From Flavobacteriales bacterium (GTDB taxonomy: Bacteria > Bacteroidota > Bacteroidia > Flavobacteriales_D > Crocinitomicaceae): a stretch of 64,000 nt of DNA. The stretch is from contig CANJLG010000005.1 of assembly GCA_947475095.1 (NCBI GenBank), positions 1-64,000 on the forward strand, given 5' to 3'. Positions 47,176 through 56,680 of the stretch are shown piece after piece. The notes beneath the pieces are model-generated. The model made no database searches, was not told the origin of the DNA, and worked only from the letters and a program-made list of their open reading frames with translations. A program made the position numbers and the translations under genes. How positions within the stretch are numbered: the first letter of the stretch is position 1; each line of letters opens with the position of its first letter.

Positions 47176-48048
47176 ATGAAAAAAGCATTTCTATCTTTAT
47201 TTATTTTGTGCTTTCAGTTAAATTGCATTTGCCAGCTAACACTCTCAGGCACATGGCAAGGCCTACTTACTCGGGAAAATCAAGGGTGGGATTTATCAGA
47301 ACCAATCTATTTTAGCATCACTTGTATTGGATCATCTATTAATGGAGAAAGCCGAGAAGAAAAGTACAACACATCGAGTTTTTGCTCAAAAATAATCTAT
47401 GGAAAACTAAGTGATGGAAAATCGATAAAATCAATTGAATTTAGCCAAACAAGTACTTCAAGTAAATGGAGTGATGGTGCCCCATCATGCTTACTTTCTT
47501 TTTCCTTAAAATACAATGATACCACGGGATATTTCGAAGGAAGCTATTCAAGCACAACCTGTCCAACACAAAAAGGGTCTGTCAAGCTGTATAAATCAAT
47601 AACGGAAGTGAATCAAAGTCCTAAACCATTGGTGCCACACACATGGGTAGACCGTTTTCGTTACGATTTAATAGTGGGTTTATCAGCCCCTGATCAGCGA
47701 AAAAAGGAATTAAAAAACTTCAAATTTGAGTCAATATATTTTGACTACAATTCGGACATAATTCCAGCAAATTTCAATTCTTATTTAAATAGCATGGCCC
47801 GAATAATACTAGGTCATTCTGACTTAAGAATAAAGATTATTGGTAATACTGATTCGGACGGATCTGATAAATTTAACGAAAATTTATCACGCAGAAGAGC
47901 AGAATCACTAACAATCTATTTAGAAAATCAAGGGGTAAAAAGAGACCGAATCATCATTGAATACAATGGCGAAAAGTTGCCAATTGACTCAAACAGCACG
48001 CAAGAGGGAAGGCAAAAAAACAGACGCGTAGACTTTAAATTCATCTAA
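47176..48048 (+). CDS. OmpA-family peptidoglycan-binding envelope protein
   Basis: 290 residues: signal peptide (MKKAFLSLFILCFQLNCICQ), a lipocalin-like beta domain (about 22-145, LSGTWQGLLTRENQGWDL) and a C-terminal OmpA domain (about 175-290) with FDYNSDIIPANF, the diaminopimelate-contact segment IIGNTDSDGSDKFNENLSRRRAESL and the closing GRQKNRRVDFKFI. It probably tethers the outer membrane to peptidoglycan. The signal has a Cys that might alternatively be lipidated. It ends three bases before the convergent valS. Confidence 0.86.
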   Translation: MKKAFLSLFILCFQLNCICQLTLSGTWQGLLTRENQGWDLSEPIYFSITCIGSSINGESREEKYNTSSFCSKIIYGKLSDGKSIKSIEFSQTSTSSKWSDGAPSCLLSFSLKYNDTTGYFEGSYSSTTCPTQKGSVKLYKSITEVNQSPKPLVPHTWVDRFRYDLIVGLSAPDQRKKELKNFKFESIYFDYNSDIIPANFNSYLNSMARIILGHSDLRIKIIGNTDSDGSDKFNENLSRRRAESLTIYLENQGVKRDRIIIEYNGEKLPIDSNSTQEGRQKNRRVDFKFI

Positions 48049-48051
48049 TTC

Positions 48052-50679
48052 CTACCCTAAATCCGCTATTTTTTTGGTCAAAATATCAATAGTAGAAAGC
48101 GCGTCTTGTTCTTTCTTTTTTTCACTTTCCACCACAGAACTGGGGGCACTTGACACAAATTTTTCATTTGACAATTTTCCTTGAACGCTTTTAAGAAAAC
48201 CCTTGATATATTCTAATTCAGCAAGAATTTTATCTTTTTCAGCGGCAGTATCCATTTCCTCTCCAAAAGGAATAAAAAACTCTTTTCCTTCCAAAACAAA
48301 AGAAAAAGCACCTTTCATTGATTCATTAATATATTCCAAGGTTGATAAATTCCCAAGTTTTATAATTACCGAATGAAAATTTAATTGACCATTTACTTGG
48401 CCTTTAACAAAAAGTGCCAGTTTTACCTTATTGGCAATATTTTGTTGCTTCCTAATATTTCTGATATTTGAAACCACCTCTTCACACTGATTGAAATTAA
48501 GTAATAATGCATCATCAATCTTACCAGCCTTGGGCCAAGATGCTACAATAATATCATTTTCTTTCTTGTCATTTCCAATTAGATGCCATAATTCTTCTGT
48601 AATAAAAGGAGCGAATGGGTGCACCAATATTAAAAGTTTCTCAAAAAATGCAATGGTAACTTCCTTTGACAATTTATCAATAGGCTGTTCATATCCCGGT
48701 TTTATGATCTCCAGATACCAAGAACAGAAATCGTCCCAAATCAACTTATAGGTAAGCATTAGCGCATCAGAGATTCTAAATTTGTCAAAGGCATCATTAA
48801 TTTCTAATAAGGTCTTATTTAATTTACTTTCGAACCAATCGATCGCCAAATTAGCCGAATGTGGTTGCTCAAAATCAACCACTTCCCACGCAGACACAAG
48901 GCGATAAACATTCCACAATTTATTGGTGAAATTTCTACCTTGTTCACATTGTGATGTATCAAAAGGTAAATCATTTCCTGCGGGAGATGAAATAAGCACG
49001 CCAACTCGAACACCATCTGCTCCATACTGTTCAATTAAGGCAATCGGATCAGGCGAATTACCCAATGATTTTGACATTTTCCGTCCTAATTTATCACGAA
49101 CAATTCCAGTGTAATAAACATTTTTAAACGGCATATCACCTTTGTATTCATAGCCTGCCATCACCATCCTTGCCACCCAAAAAAACATAATGTCAGGGCC
49201 AGTTACGAGATCATTAGTTGGATAATAATAATTAATTTCCGGGTTGTTAGGTTGAGTTAATCCATTAAAAACGGAGATGGGCCATAACCAACTTGAAAAC
49301 CAAGTATCAAGGACATCTTCATCTTGCCTAAGTGCTTCTACTTTGTATGCGACACCCGTTTTTTCTTGCGCTAGACTAGCCGCTTTTTCGGCGGTAAGTG
49401 CTACAACAAAATCATTTACCCCTTCTCCGTAATACCATGCAGGAATTCGATGTCCCCACCACAATTGCCTAGAAATACACCAATCCTTAACATTTTCCAT
49501 CCAATGACGGTAGGTATTTTTAAATTTTTCCGGATAAAATTGAATGGAATTATTCATTACATTTTCCAATGCTGGCTTCGCTAGATCTTTCATATCAACG
49601 AACCATTGCATGGAGAGTTTTGGTTCAATTACAGCCTTTGTACGTTCGGAGAAACCAACTTTATTGATATGATCTTCGGTTTTTGACAAGAAACCCGTTT
49701 CATGCAATTCTTTTTCGATTAATTTTCTTACCTCAAATCGATCAACACCTTGATAATGCAATCCATATTCATTCAAGGTCCCATTTTCGTTAAAGAGATC
49801 AATTGAAGCTAGATTAAACTTCCTACCAATTTCATAATCGTTAATATCATGTGCCGGTGTAATTTTAAGACAACCTGTCCCGAATTCCATATCAACGTAA
49901 TCATCTGTTAAAATAGGAACAATACGATTTGCAATTGGAACGATTACGCTTTTCCCATGCAGGTGAATAAACCGCTTATCTAAAGGATTAACGCATATTG
50001 CCGTATCACCAAGAATTGTTTCGGGCCTTGTCGTTGCAATAGTTATCCATTCATCATCTAGGCCATCTATTTTGTAACGAACATAGAAAAGACGTGAATT
50101 CACTTCTTTATAGATCACCTCTTCATCGGAAACCGCGGTTAGAGCTTCTGGATCCCAATTCACCATTCGCACACCCCGATAAATTTTACCTTTATTAAAA
50201 AGGTCTATAAAAACATTTACAACCGATTCAGAATATTCTTTATCCATCGTAAAATGCGTTCTTTCCCAATCGCAAGAAGCGCCAAGCTTTTTTAATTGTT
50301 CTAGAATAATACCGCCGTGCTTATCTTTCCATTTAAATGCATGACCTAAAAACTCATCACGTGTTAAATCGGATTTTTGAATCCCCTCAGCCTTTAATTT
50401 TTGAACTATTTTTGCTTCAGTAGCAATTGATGCGTGATCCGTTCCAGGCACCCAACAGGCGTTTTTCCCTAGCATTCTAGCCCTTCTAATCAAGACATCT
50501 TGAATGGTGCTATTGAGCATGTGACCCATGTGCAAGACACCGGTAATGTTTGGAGGAGGAATTACAATTGTATAAGGTTCCCTGTTGTCGGGCACAGAAT
50601 GAAAATACCCTTTTTCCATCCAATGGGCGTACCATTTCTCTTCTATTTTGCCTGGCTCAAATATTTTAGGCGTTTCCAT
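48052..50679 (-). CDS. valS: ValS, valyl-tRNA synthetase
   Basis: 875-residue class I synthetase with editing domain. The HIGH motif appears as [15 protein letters not shown] near residue 45, the KMSKS loop as [14 protein letters not shown] near 530, and a C-terminal coiled-coil arm ([23 protein letters not shown]) is present. The frame allows a GTG one codon earlier (50682); the ATG at 50679 is preferred. A TATCTTTG box lies 15 nt upstream. Confidence 0.97.
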   Translation of the reverse strand: METPKIFEPGKIEEKWYAHWMEKGYFHSVPDNREPYTIVIPPPNITGVLHMGHMLNSTIQDVLIRRARMLGKNACWVPGTDHASIATEAKIVQKLKAEGIQKSDLTRDEFLGHAFKWKDKHGGIILEQLKKLGASCDWERTHFTMDKEYSESVVNVFIDLFNKGKIYRGVRMVNWDPEALTAVSDEEVIYKEVNSRLFYVRYKIDGLDDEWITIATTRPETILGDTAICVNPLDKRFIHLHGKSVIVPIANRIVPILTDDYVDMEFGTGCLKITPAHDINDYEIGRKFNLASIDLFNENGTLNEYGLHYQGVDRFEVRKLIEKELHETGFLSKTEDHINKVGFSERTKAVIEPKLSMQWFVDMKDLAKPALENVMNNSIQFYPEKFKNTYRHWMENVKDWCISRQLWWGHRIPAWYYGEGVNDFVVALTAEKAASLAQEKTGVAYKVEALRQDEDVLDTWFSSWLWPISVFNGLTQPNNPEINYYYPTNDLVTGPDIMFFWVARMVMAGYEYKGDMPFKNVYYTGIVRDKLGRKMSKSLGNSPDPIALIEQYGADGVRVGVLISSPAGNDLPFDTSQCEQGRNFTNKLWNVYRLVSAWEVVDFEQPHSANLAIDWFESKLNKTLLEINDAFDKFRISDALMLTYKLIWDDFCSWYLEIIKPGYEQPIDKLSKEVTIAFFEKLLILVHPFAPFITEELWHLIGNDKKENDIIVASWPKAGKIDDALLLNFNQCEEVVSNIRNIRKQQNIANKVKLALFVKGQVNGQLNFHSVIIKLGNLSTLEYINESMKGAFSFVLEGKEFFIPFGEEMDTAAEKDKILAELEYIKGFLKSVQGKLSNEKFVSSAPSSVVESEKKKEQDALSTIDILTKKIADLG

Positions 50680-50694
50680 CACTTAATTTTGGCT

Positions 50695-50702
50695 CAAAGA
50701 TA
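50695..50702 (-). promoter_or_regulatory. -7 box of valS
   Basis: TATCTTTG on the minus strand, 15 nt before the ATG. Confidence 0.55.
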
Positions 50703-50801
50703 GAAAATTATACTGCTCAACATATTAAGTAAGGCATTACTGTGGAAATAATATCAAAAAATAGTACGGTTTTTTATTATGCCCTTCGGACTATTTTTTT
50801 C

Positions 50802-51404
50802 TTACGAAATCCCACCGATCACATCCAAGATGGAAGGGTAGCATTTTTTAAGTTTTGCCGGTATAGCTGAGGGTTTTACCCAACATACACTTGTGATTCC
50901 CTCTTCTTTCTGCGGAATTAGTTTTTCCAATCCATCATAAGTCATTAAAAACCAAGCTGTTTTCTTTAAATAAGAAACCCCATCAACTTCATAAGCATGG
51001 TAAGTATTCGTTATTTTTTCTACAATTTTAGGCTTTTTTAATAAACCACATTCCTCCCTAACTTCACGTACAGCTGCTAATTTATTTGATTCTTTTTTTT
51101 CGAGCTTCCCTTTCGGTAAATCCCATTTACCTAAACGATGAATAAAAAGTAATTCCTTATCCCGAGAAACAAGACCGCCGGCTGCTTTGATGTTATTAAA
51201 CATTCGAAAAAATTGCTTTAAGCTACGCTTTGGATTTTTTGAAATAAGCTGAATTTGTTGATCCTTAAGTTCAGAAAAACTATCTAAAAGCTGAGCGAAG
51301 CTTTTAGGAAAATACTTCCCCAACAACACTTGCACCCCTTCAATTTCTTCTGTAACAAAGAAAAGTTGAACGTTATCAATAAAAACTTTATACTTTTGTG
51401 TCAT
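50802..51404 (-). CDS. NUDIX hydrolase
   Basis: 200 residues from ATG 51404 (MTQKYKVFIDNVQLFF). The Nudix box reads GKLEKKESNKLAAVREVREECGL near residues 106-128 with the expected REVREE core. An N-terminal 65-residue extension precedes the domain. Substrate (a nucleoside diphosphate derivative) cannot be deduced. The longer frame to 51458 would run into pyrE. Its ATG and the pyrE ATG overlap in the palindrome CATG, and its -7 box lies inside pyrE. Confidence 0.88.
   Translation of the reverse strand: MTQKYKVFIDNVQLFFVTEEIEGVQVLLGKYFPKSFAQLLDSFSELKDQQIQLISKNPKRSLKQFFRMFNNIKAAGGLVSRDKELLFIHRLGKWDLPKGKLEKKESNKLAAVREVREECGLLKKPKIVEKITNTYHAYEVDGVSYLKKTAWFLMTYDGLEKLIPQKEEGITSVCWVKPSAIPAKLKKCYPSILDVIGGIS
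51391..51398 (+). promoter_or_regulatory. -7 box of pyrE, inside the NUDIX coding sequence
   Basis: TACTTTTG, 4 nt before the pyrE ATG, with TTG at 51366-51368 and a 22-nt spacer. Predicts a leaderless mRNA. Confidence 0.6.
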
Positions 51405-52053
51405 GATTAACAACAAAGATACAGCATTTAGAATTGCTGAGGAATTATTAAAGATCAAAGCTGTAAAGTTGCGACCACAAAATCCGTTTACATGGGCATC
51501 TGGTTGGAAGTCACCTATCTACTGTGACAATAGAATTACCCTCTCCTACCCTGCCGTTAGGACATATATTCGCCAAGAATTCTGCAGTGCCATACTAGCA
51601 AACTTTGGTAAACCCGATGTTATTGCTGGCGTTGCAACAGGTGGTGTACCTCAAGGGGTATTAGTTGCCCAAGAATTAGGCATTCCTTTCATCTACATTA
51701 GAAGTGCATCAAAGGAGCATGGAATGGGAAATTTAATAGAGGGATTATATGAAGCTGGGCAGAAGATAGTTGTGGTTGAAGATTTAATTTCAACAGGAGG
51801 AAGCAGCTTAAAAGCGGTTGAATCTTTAAGAGAAGCAGGATTAATTGTAAAAGGATTAGCTTCTATATTCACTTATGGATTTAGTTTAGCAGAACGAAAT
51901 TTCGAAAAAGCAGAATGCCCCTTCATAACTTTAACCGATTATTCAACACTAATAGATCAGGCATTAAGTGCTAACTACATTAACGAGGAAGATTTAGTTG
52001 AGCTTAGGAAATGGAAAGAGAATCCATCTAAATGGACTAGCCCCGTAAAATGA
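51403..52053 (+). CDS. pyrE: PyrE, orotate phosphoribosyltransferase
   Basis: 216-residue enzyme adding ribose-5-phosphate from PRPP to orotate. The PRPP loop is VVVEDLISTGGSSLKAV near residue 125, with GVATGGVPQGVLVAQELG and the RSASKEHGMGN lysine loop upstream. The start codon overlaps that of the divergent NUDIX gene. The stop shares ATGA (52050-52053) with the next gene, so the unknown product is made together with PyrE. Confidence 0.96.
   Translation: MINNKDTAFRIAEELLKIKAVKLRPQNPFTWASGWKSPIYCDNRITLSYPAVRTYIRQEFCSAILANFGKPDVIAGVATGGVPQGVLVAQELGIPFIYIRSASKEHGMGNLIEGLYEAGQKIVVVEDLISTGGSSLKAVESLREAGLIVKGLASIFTYGFSLAERNFEKAECPFITLTDYSTLIDQALSANYINEEDLVELRKWKENPSKWTSPVK
51414..51421 (-). promoter_or_regulatory. 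-7 box of the NUDIX gene, inside pyrE
   Basis: TATCTTTG on the minus strand, 9 nt before the NUDIX ATG. It faces the pyrE box 15 bp away. Confidence 0.55.
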
Positions 52054-52457
52054 TTATCAAAAGTGACCGTATAGACGTTGCAGCAAGCAAGAATGAAATA
52101 AGAGATTTTCTACTGAATTGCAATCATTATCATTTATTACTCCCAGAGGACAAGATATCCAATTTTACAGCCACCGAAAATCAATGTAGTTTTAAGGTAC
52201 AAGGAGGAATTACGATTCAACTTATTCAAGATGGAATCGATCAAGATGGCAATGTTTTACTGAAGTCCGGAGAAAATAGCCCTTTTCCATTTAGCTTAAG
52301 TGCTAATTTAAATGAGGAGGGTCCAAATACCAGTGGTGAGATTGAATTTGATGGAGAACTTAATTCATTTTTGGCGATGGTTGCTACTAAACCCTTACAG
52401 CATCTTTTCAATTTTATGGCTGATAGATTAAAACACCAATTTACATCAAAAAGCTAA
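52050..52457 (+). CDS. Uncharacterised START/SRPBCC-like protein coupled to pyrE
   Basis: 135 residues. The opening MIIKSDRIDVAASKNEIRDFLL and the closing helix PLQHLFNFMADRLKHQF resemble the beta-alpha-beta helix-grip fold of SRPBCC proteins, which bind hydrophobic ligands; this is a pattern judgement, not a match to a named family. It overlaps pyrE by ATGA and overlaps the convergent birA by 17 bases. No catalytic residues can be named. Confidence 0.7.
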   Translation: MIIKSDRIDVAASKNEIRDFLLNCNHYHLLLPEDKISNFTATENQCSFKVQGGITIQLIQDGIDQDGNVLLKSGENSPFPFSLSANLNEEGPNTSGEIEFDGELNSFLAMVATKPLQHLFNFMADRLKHQFTSKS

Positions 52458-53178
52458 TTTCTTTATTTTTAAAGGCTCTAATTTCGCCAAGGATATTAAT
52501 TTCTAGCTCCCCACGATCATTTACACCAACAATAACTCCCTCAAATTCTTGGTCTTGTGAATTAAAACGATGATTCTTATTCAATCCATACAACAGTGTA
52601 AGGTAAACTAATTTAAGTGATTGGTGATCGCTTCCGATAAATGAAATCCAATGGTTAAATTCTTTTGTTAATTGCAATGATACCTCATCAACACTAAATT
52701 CAATACCGCGAATTAAGGCCATACTAGTTGCCCTAAGATTTAAAAATGAAAGCTGATTAATATTTAGGCCAAGCCCAAAGACCATTGATTTTAATTTTCC
52801 ATCACGTACATTATTTTCAATTAAGATACCGGAAATTTTTTTACCACCGACAAAAATGTCGTTAGGCCATTTGATTTCTGCCTCAATTTCAAAATGCTTT
52901 AGACACTTAATTATAGAAATAGAAAGACACATATTAAATTCCTGCAAAAAGTCAACTGACAAATTGTCGGGAAAATAAATATAGCTACAAAGCAAGTTTT
53001 TTCCTGTCTCTGACTCCCACAATGAACCCCTTTGTCCTTTTCCTGCCGTTTGAGCATCTGCCAAAATCAAAGCGCCATTGCGACAAAGTTGTTCTTCAAT
53101 CAAGTTGGCAGCAAAATTGTTGGTGGAGTCGACCTTATATAAACGAAAAATTTGATTTCCCAAGAACATTTTAGCCAT
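52441..53178 (-). CDS. birA: BirA, biotin--[acetyl-CoA-carboxylase] ligase
   Basis: 245-residue monofunctional ligase attaching biotin to the carboxyl carrier protein. The biotinyl-AMP loop is AGKGQRGSLWES near residue 45, with KWPNDIFVGGKKISGILIE near 98. No N-terminal DNA-binding domain is present, so it does not act as the bio repressor. A TACCTTTG box lies 16 nt upstream, divergent from the rsfS promoter. Confidence 0.93.
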   Translation of the reverse strand: MAKMFLGNQIFRLYKVDSTNNFAANLIEEQLCRNGALILADAQTAGKGQRGSLWESETGKNLLCSYIYFPDNLSVDFLQEFNMCLSISIIKCLKHFEIEAEIKWPNDIFVGGKKISGILIENNVRDGKLKSMVFGLGLNINQLSFLNLRATSMALIRGIEFSVDEVSLQLTKEFNHWISFIGSDHQSLKLVYLTLLYGLNKNHRFNSQDQEFEGVIVGVNDRGELEINILGEIRAFKNKEISFLM

Positions 53179-53194
53179 TCTATTTTTTATAGAG

Positions 53195-53202
53195 CAAAGG
53201 TA
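53195..53202 (-). promoter_or_regulatory. -7 box of birA
   Basis: TACCTTTG on the minus strand, 16 nt before the birA ATG. Confidence 0.55.
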
Positions 53203-53220
53203 AAATTAAAATATAAGGCT

Positions 53221-53228
53221 TAGATTTG
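53221..53228 (+). promoter_or_regulatory. -7 box of the rsfS-ftsH-cdsA-psd unit
   Basis: TAGATTTG, 17 nt before the rsfS ATG, back to back with the birA box. Confidence 0.55.
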
Positions 53229-53245
53229 TAAAACATAAAAAATTA

Positions 53246-53623
53246 ATGCGAAAAAGAAAAGACACAGAAGCCTCCGAATTACTTTATAAAGCCATAGTTG
53301 AGGGAATGCAAGAAAACAAAGCACAAGATATAGTTGTCTTAGATTTGCGGAAATTATCAAGTGCAGTTTGCGATTACTTTGTAATATGTTCAGGTGAATC
53401 GAGTACTCAAGTAGATGGTATAGCAAATTCTGTAGCAAGGTTTACCCGAAAGGAACTACAAGAAAAGCCTTGGCACATCGAAGGAAAAACGAACAGTGAA
53501 TGGATACTATTGGACTACATCGACGTTGTGTGCCATATATTTTATAAAGACGCCAGAAAATTCTATGAACTTGAAGAATTATGGGCAGATGGAGAACGAA
53601 CTAATATTCCCAATATTAATTAA
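53246..53623 (+). CDS. rsfS: RsfS, ribosome silencing factor
   Basis: 125 residues of the RsfS/Iojap family, which binds L14 on the large subunit and blocks subunit joining when nutrients are low. Characteristic segments are KAQDIVVLDLRKLSSAVCDYFVICSG and EGKTNSEWILLDYIDVVCHIF. It is first in a plus-strand series with ftsH five bases downstream. Confidence 0.95.
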   Translation: MRKRKDTEASELLYKAIVEGMQENKAQDIVVLDLRKLSSAVCDYFVICSGESSTQVDGIANSVARFTRKELQEKPWHIEGKTNSEWILLDYIDVVCHIFYKDARKFYELEELWADGERTNIPNIN

Positions 53624-53628
53624 AAATT

Positions 53629-55626
53629 ATGGCAAAAGAAAATAAAAAAGGTGGTTTTTCAGTGTATTGGATATATGCAATTCTAGGGGTAAGCTTAATT
53701 GCTTTTCAGCTATATATGAGCGGAGATTCTCAGGTTTCCATTTCAGACAAAAAAACTTTGTTCAGTTTAATTGAGGCTAAGGGAGTAAGAAAAATAGAGA
53801 TCATTAACGAAAAAAGCGCTGAGTTTTATTTATCAAAAGAAGGCGTTGCATACGTTAATAGTATGAAAGGTGGTGATTATGAAACCATCAAAAAAGCATT
53901 TAAGAAGGAGGGGGTAGTAAAAGGAAAAGAAATTGTATTTGAAATCGAAAACATTGGCGACCTTGGAAACTTTCAACGTGATTTAGATGATCGCAAAGCA
54001 GCGTATGAAATAGTTCCACGCGTTAATTATTTATCCCAAATACTTAGCTATATATTGCCATTTGGTATCATTATCCTCATTTGGATTTTTGTCATGAGAC
54101 GGATGTCAGGAGGTGGCGGCGGCGGCGGCGGTGGCAGTCAAATTTTCAACATTGGTAAATCTCGGGCTCAAGTTTATGACAAAGGAAAATCGACCAATAT
54201 TACTTTCAAAGACGTAGCAGGATTAGCGGAAGCAAAAATAGAAATTGTTGAAATTGTTGAGTTTTTAAAGAATCCAAAAAAATATACTGATATAGGCGCA
54301 AAGATTCCGAAGGGCGCTCTTTTAGTTGGTCCTCCAGGTACAGGAAAAACCTTGTTAGCAAAAGCAGTAGCTGGCGAAGCGAAAGTTCCTTTCTTTTCTT
54401 TATCAGGTTCGGACTTTGTAGAAATGTTTGTTGGGGTTGGCGCTTCACGGGTACGTGATTTATTTAAGCAGGCAAAAGAAAAAGCTCCTTCCATCATCTT
54501 CATTGATGAAATCGATGCTATTGGTCGTGCTCGAGGAAAGAATAATGGATTTAATTCAAATGATGAGCGCGAAAATACCTTGAATCAATTATTAACCGAA
54601 ATGGATGGCTTTGGGACCAATTCTGGTGTAATTATTTTAGCAGCAACCAACCGCGCCGATGTTCTAGATAGTGCTTTGATGCGCGCAGGGCGCTTTGATC
54701 GTCAGATATATGTAGATATGCCCGATTTAAATGAGCGTAAGGAAATATTTCAAGTACACTTAAAGCCATTAAAATTAGAGCCAAATTTAGATGTTGATTT
54801 TCTTTCCAAACAAACACCAGGTTTTTCAGGTGCTGACATTGCTAACCTTTGCAATGAGGCGGCATTAATTGCTGCAAGAAATGGGAAGAAGAAAGTTGAA
54901 AAACAAGATTTCTTAGATGCTGTAGATCGTATTATTGGAGGACTAGAAAAAAAGAATAAAATAATAACCATTGAAGAAAAGAAAGCAATTGCATTTCACG
55001 AAGCTGGGCATGCCACAATATCTTGGTTATTGGAATATGCACATCCATTAGTAAAGGTAACAATTGTCCCGCGCGGCCAATCACTTGGAGCAGCATGGTA
55101 TTTACCCGATGAGCGGAGCATTACCACTACAGAGCAATTACTTGATCAAATGTGTTCGGCATTAGGCGGTAGAGCTGCTGAGGAAATTACATTTGGAAAA
55201 ATTAGTACGGGAGCTCTAAGTGATTTAGAAAAAGTTACGAAACAAGCCTACGCAATGGTCTCCATTTATGGTCTGAATAAGAGGTTAGGTAATGTATCCT
55301 TCTATGACTCTCAAGGTAGGGATTCCTTCACCAAACCTTATTCTGAAGATACGTCAAGAATCATCGACGAAGAGGTGAGCATTCTAATCGAGCAGCAATA
55401 TCAACGTGCCTTGAGTACCTTAAAAGAGCATGAGGATAAATTAATTTTATTGGCTGAAAAACTCTTAAAAACAGAGGTTATTTTCAAAGAAGATTTAGAA
55501 TTAATATTTGGTAAACGTATTTGGGATAAGGATAAAGAATTAGCAGAAGAAATTCTACCAAAGCCAAAAAGACGTTCTAAAAAAATTGTTCCACCTAGCG
55601 ACGAATCTGAAGCGACGAATGCCTGA
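53629..55626 (+). CDS. ftsH: FtsH, membrane-bound ATP-dependent zinc protease
   Basis: 665-residue AAA+ protease degrading misassembled membrane proteins and regulators. Two membrane helices (about 10-28 and 137-158) flank a periplasmic domain. A run of nine Gly follows the second helix, then Walker A GPPGTGKT near 234, the [11 protein letters not shown]alker B region, the second region of homology with ATNRADVLD, and the zinc site His457-Glu-Ala-Gly-His. The C-terminus is Lys-rich and ends 8 bases into the next gene. Confidence 0.97.
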   Translation: MAKENKKGGFSVYWIYAILGVSLIAFQLYMSGDSQVSISDKKTLFSLIEAKGVRKIEIINEKSAEFYLSKEGVAYVNSMKGGDYETIKKAFKKEGVVKGKEIVFEIENIGDLGNFQRDLDDRKAAYEIVPRVNYLSQILSYILPFGIIILIWIFVMRRMSGGGGGGGGGSQIFNIGKSRAQVYDKGKSTNITFKDVAGLAEAKIEIVEIVEFLKNPKKYTDIGAKIPKGALLVGPPGTGKTLLAKAVAGEAKVPFFSLSGSDFVEMFVGVGASRVRDLFKQAKEKAPSIIFIDEIDAIGRARGKNNGFNSNDERENTLNQLLTEMDGFGTNSGVIILAATNRADVLDSALMRAGRFDRQIYVDMPDLNERKEIFQVHLKPLKLEPNLDVDFLSKQTPGFSGADIANLCNEAALIAARNGKKKVEKQDFLDAVDRIIGGLEKKNKIITIEEKKAIAFHEAGHATISWLLEYAHPLVKVTIVPRGQSLGAAWYLPDERSITTTEQLLDQMCSALGGRAAEEITFGKISTGALSDLEKVTKQAYAMVSIYGLNKRLGNVSFYDSQGRDSFTKPYSEDTSRIIDEEVSILIEQQYQRALSTLKEHEDKLILLAEKLLKTEVIFKEDLELIFGKRIWDKDKELAEEILPKPKRRSKKIVPPSDESEATNA

Positions 55627-55822
55627 TTTAGTATGCATACTAAACACCAGTGATCAATATTTTTTTGAAATATGTAGGTGCATCCTAATAGATAATAAGA
55701 TAGAATTCAAAGAAAAAAATACTGTTGATAGCATGTATCAAAATTTTGGGAGCTATTCCTTATACGTAATTCCTTCAGCTGCTGAGCTTGCAAAACAATT
55801 AATTGAACCAAGGCATGAATAA
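55619..55822 (+). CDS. Small DUF2007-like protein
   Basis: 67 residues from ATG 55619, the first in-frame ATG that fits the fold (another at 55586 lies inside ftsH). The sequence DQYFFEICRCILIDNKIEF...GSYSLYVIPSAAELAKQLIE fits the DUF2007 putative signal-transducing fold (ferredoxin-like, about 65 aa). It overlaps ftsH by 8 bases (ATGCCTGA) and cdsA by 8 bases (ATGAATAA). Function unknown; its locked position suggests a link to FtsH or phospholipid synthesis. Confidence 0.72.
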   Translation: MPDLVCILNTSDQYFFEICRCILIDNKIEFKEKNTVDSMYQNFGSYSLYVIPSAAELAKQLIEPRHE

Positions 55823-56636
55823 TTTAGCAATTCGTTCAATTACGGGACTACTATTTGGAACCGTTGTTATTGGATCTATTCTTTGTGGGCCTTACACGCT
55901 TATCGCAACATTTTCTACTTTTATGTTGCTTGGTTTACTCGAATTTTACCGCTTATTTAAAGACCAATCTTCCCTGAAAATAAGCAAAGAAATAGGTGTT
56001 TTTATTGGTGCTTTTATTTTCATCATATTGGTTGGTATTAGCATGAGAATACTGCCTATTTTATGTATTTCATTTATATTCCCCTTGTTTTTCACACTGG
56101 TCTTAGCTGAACTTTGGAAAAAGCAAGAAAACCCATTACTAAACATAGCATTATTGGTTTTTGGAATTATTTATGTGGTGCTGCCTTTTTATTTAGCGAT
56201 TGATTTAAGCCTAGGAAATACCTCATACATGCCCAAAGTAATTGGGATGTTTCTACTCATCTGGACAAATGATACTTTTGCATATCTCACTGGTCGATTA
56301 ATTGGTAAGACTAAATTATTCGAACGAATTTCACCCAATAAAACATGGGAAGGAACCATTGGTGGCGCGCTATTTACAATACTATTTGCTTACATTATTG
56401 GACAATACATCAATGAAAGAGAAACATTTTTCTGGATGATTTCAGCGGCCATAATAATACCAGGTGCCATATTTGGTGATTTATTAGAGTCCTTATTCAA
56501 AAGGAGTTTAAACCTTAAAGATTCTGGCAATATACTTCCTGGTCATGGAGGAATTCTAGATCGATTTGACGCAGCATTATTCACCATTCCATTTTTCTAT
56601 TGCTGGAATATTGTCTACTATTATTGGATTAAATAA
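55815..56636 (+). CDS. cdsA: CdsA, phosphatidate cytidylyltransferase
   Basis: Integral membrane enzyme making CDP-diacylglycerol from phosphatidate and CTP. From ATG 55815 it has 273 residues and about eight hydrophobic segments. The family signature is split as SPNKTWEGTIGG near 178 and GDLLESLFKRSLNLKD followed by PGHGGILDRFD near 243-255. The frame allows a TTG at 55803; ATG is preferred. Upstream of psd, it gives two steps of phosphatidylethanolamine synthesis in one unit. Confidence 0.95.
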   Translation: MNNLAIRSITGLLFGTVVIGSILCGPYTLIATFSTFMLLGLLEFYRLFKDQSSLKISKEIGVFIGAFIFIILVGISMRILPILCISFIFPLFFTLVLAELWKKQENPLLNIALLVFGIIYVVLPFYLAIDLSLGNTSYMPKVIGMFLLIWTNDTFAYLTGRLIGKTKLFERISPNKTWEGTIGGALFTILFAYIIGQYINERETFFWMISAAIIIPGAIFGDLLESLFKRSLNLKDSGNILPGHGGILDRFDAALFTIPFFYCWNIVYYYWIK

Positions 56637-56680
56637 AATAAAAAATTGCCCAATTCCATCATATTTAGTAATTTCCCCTA

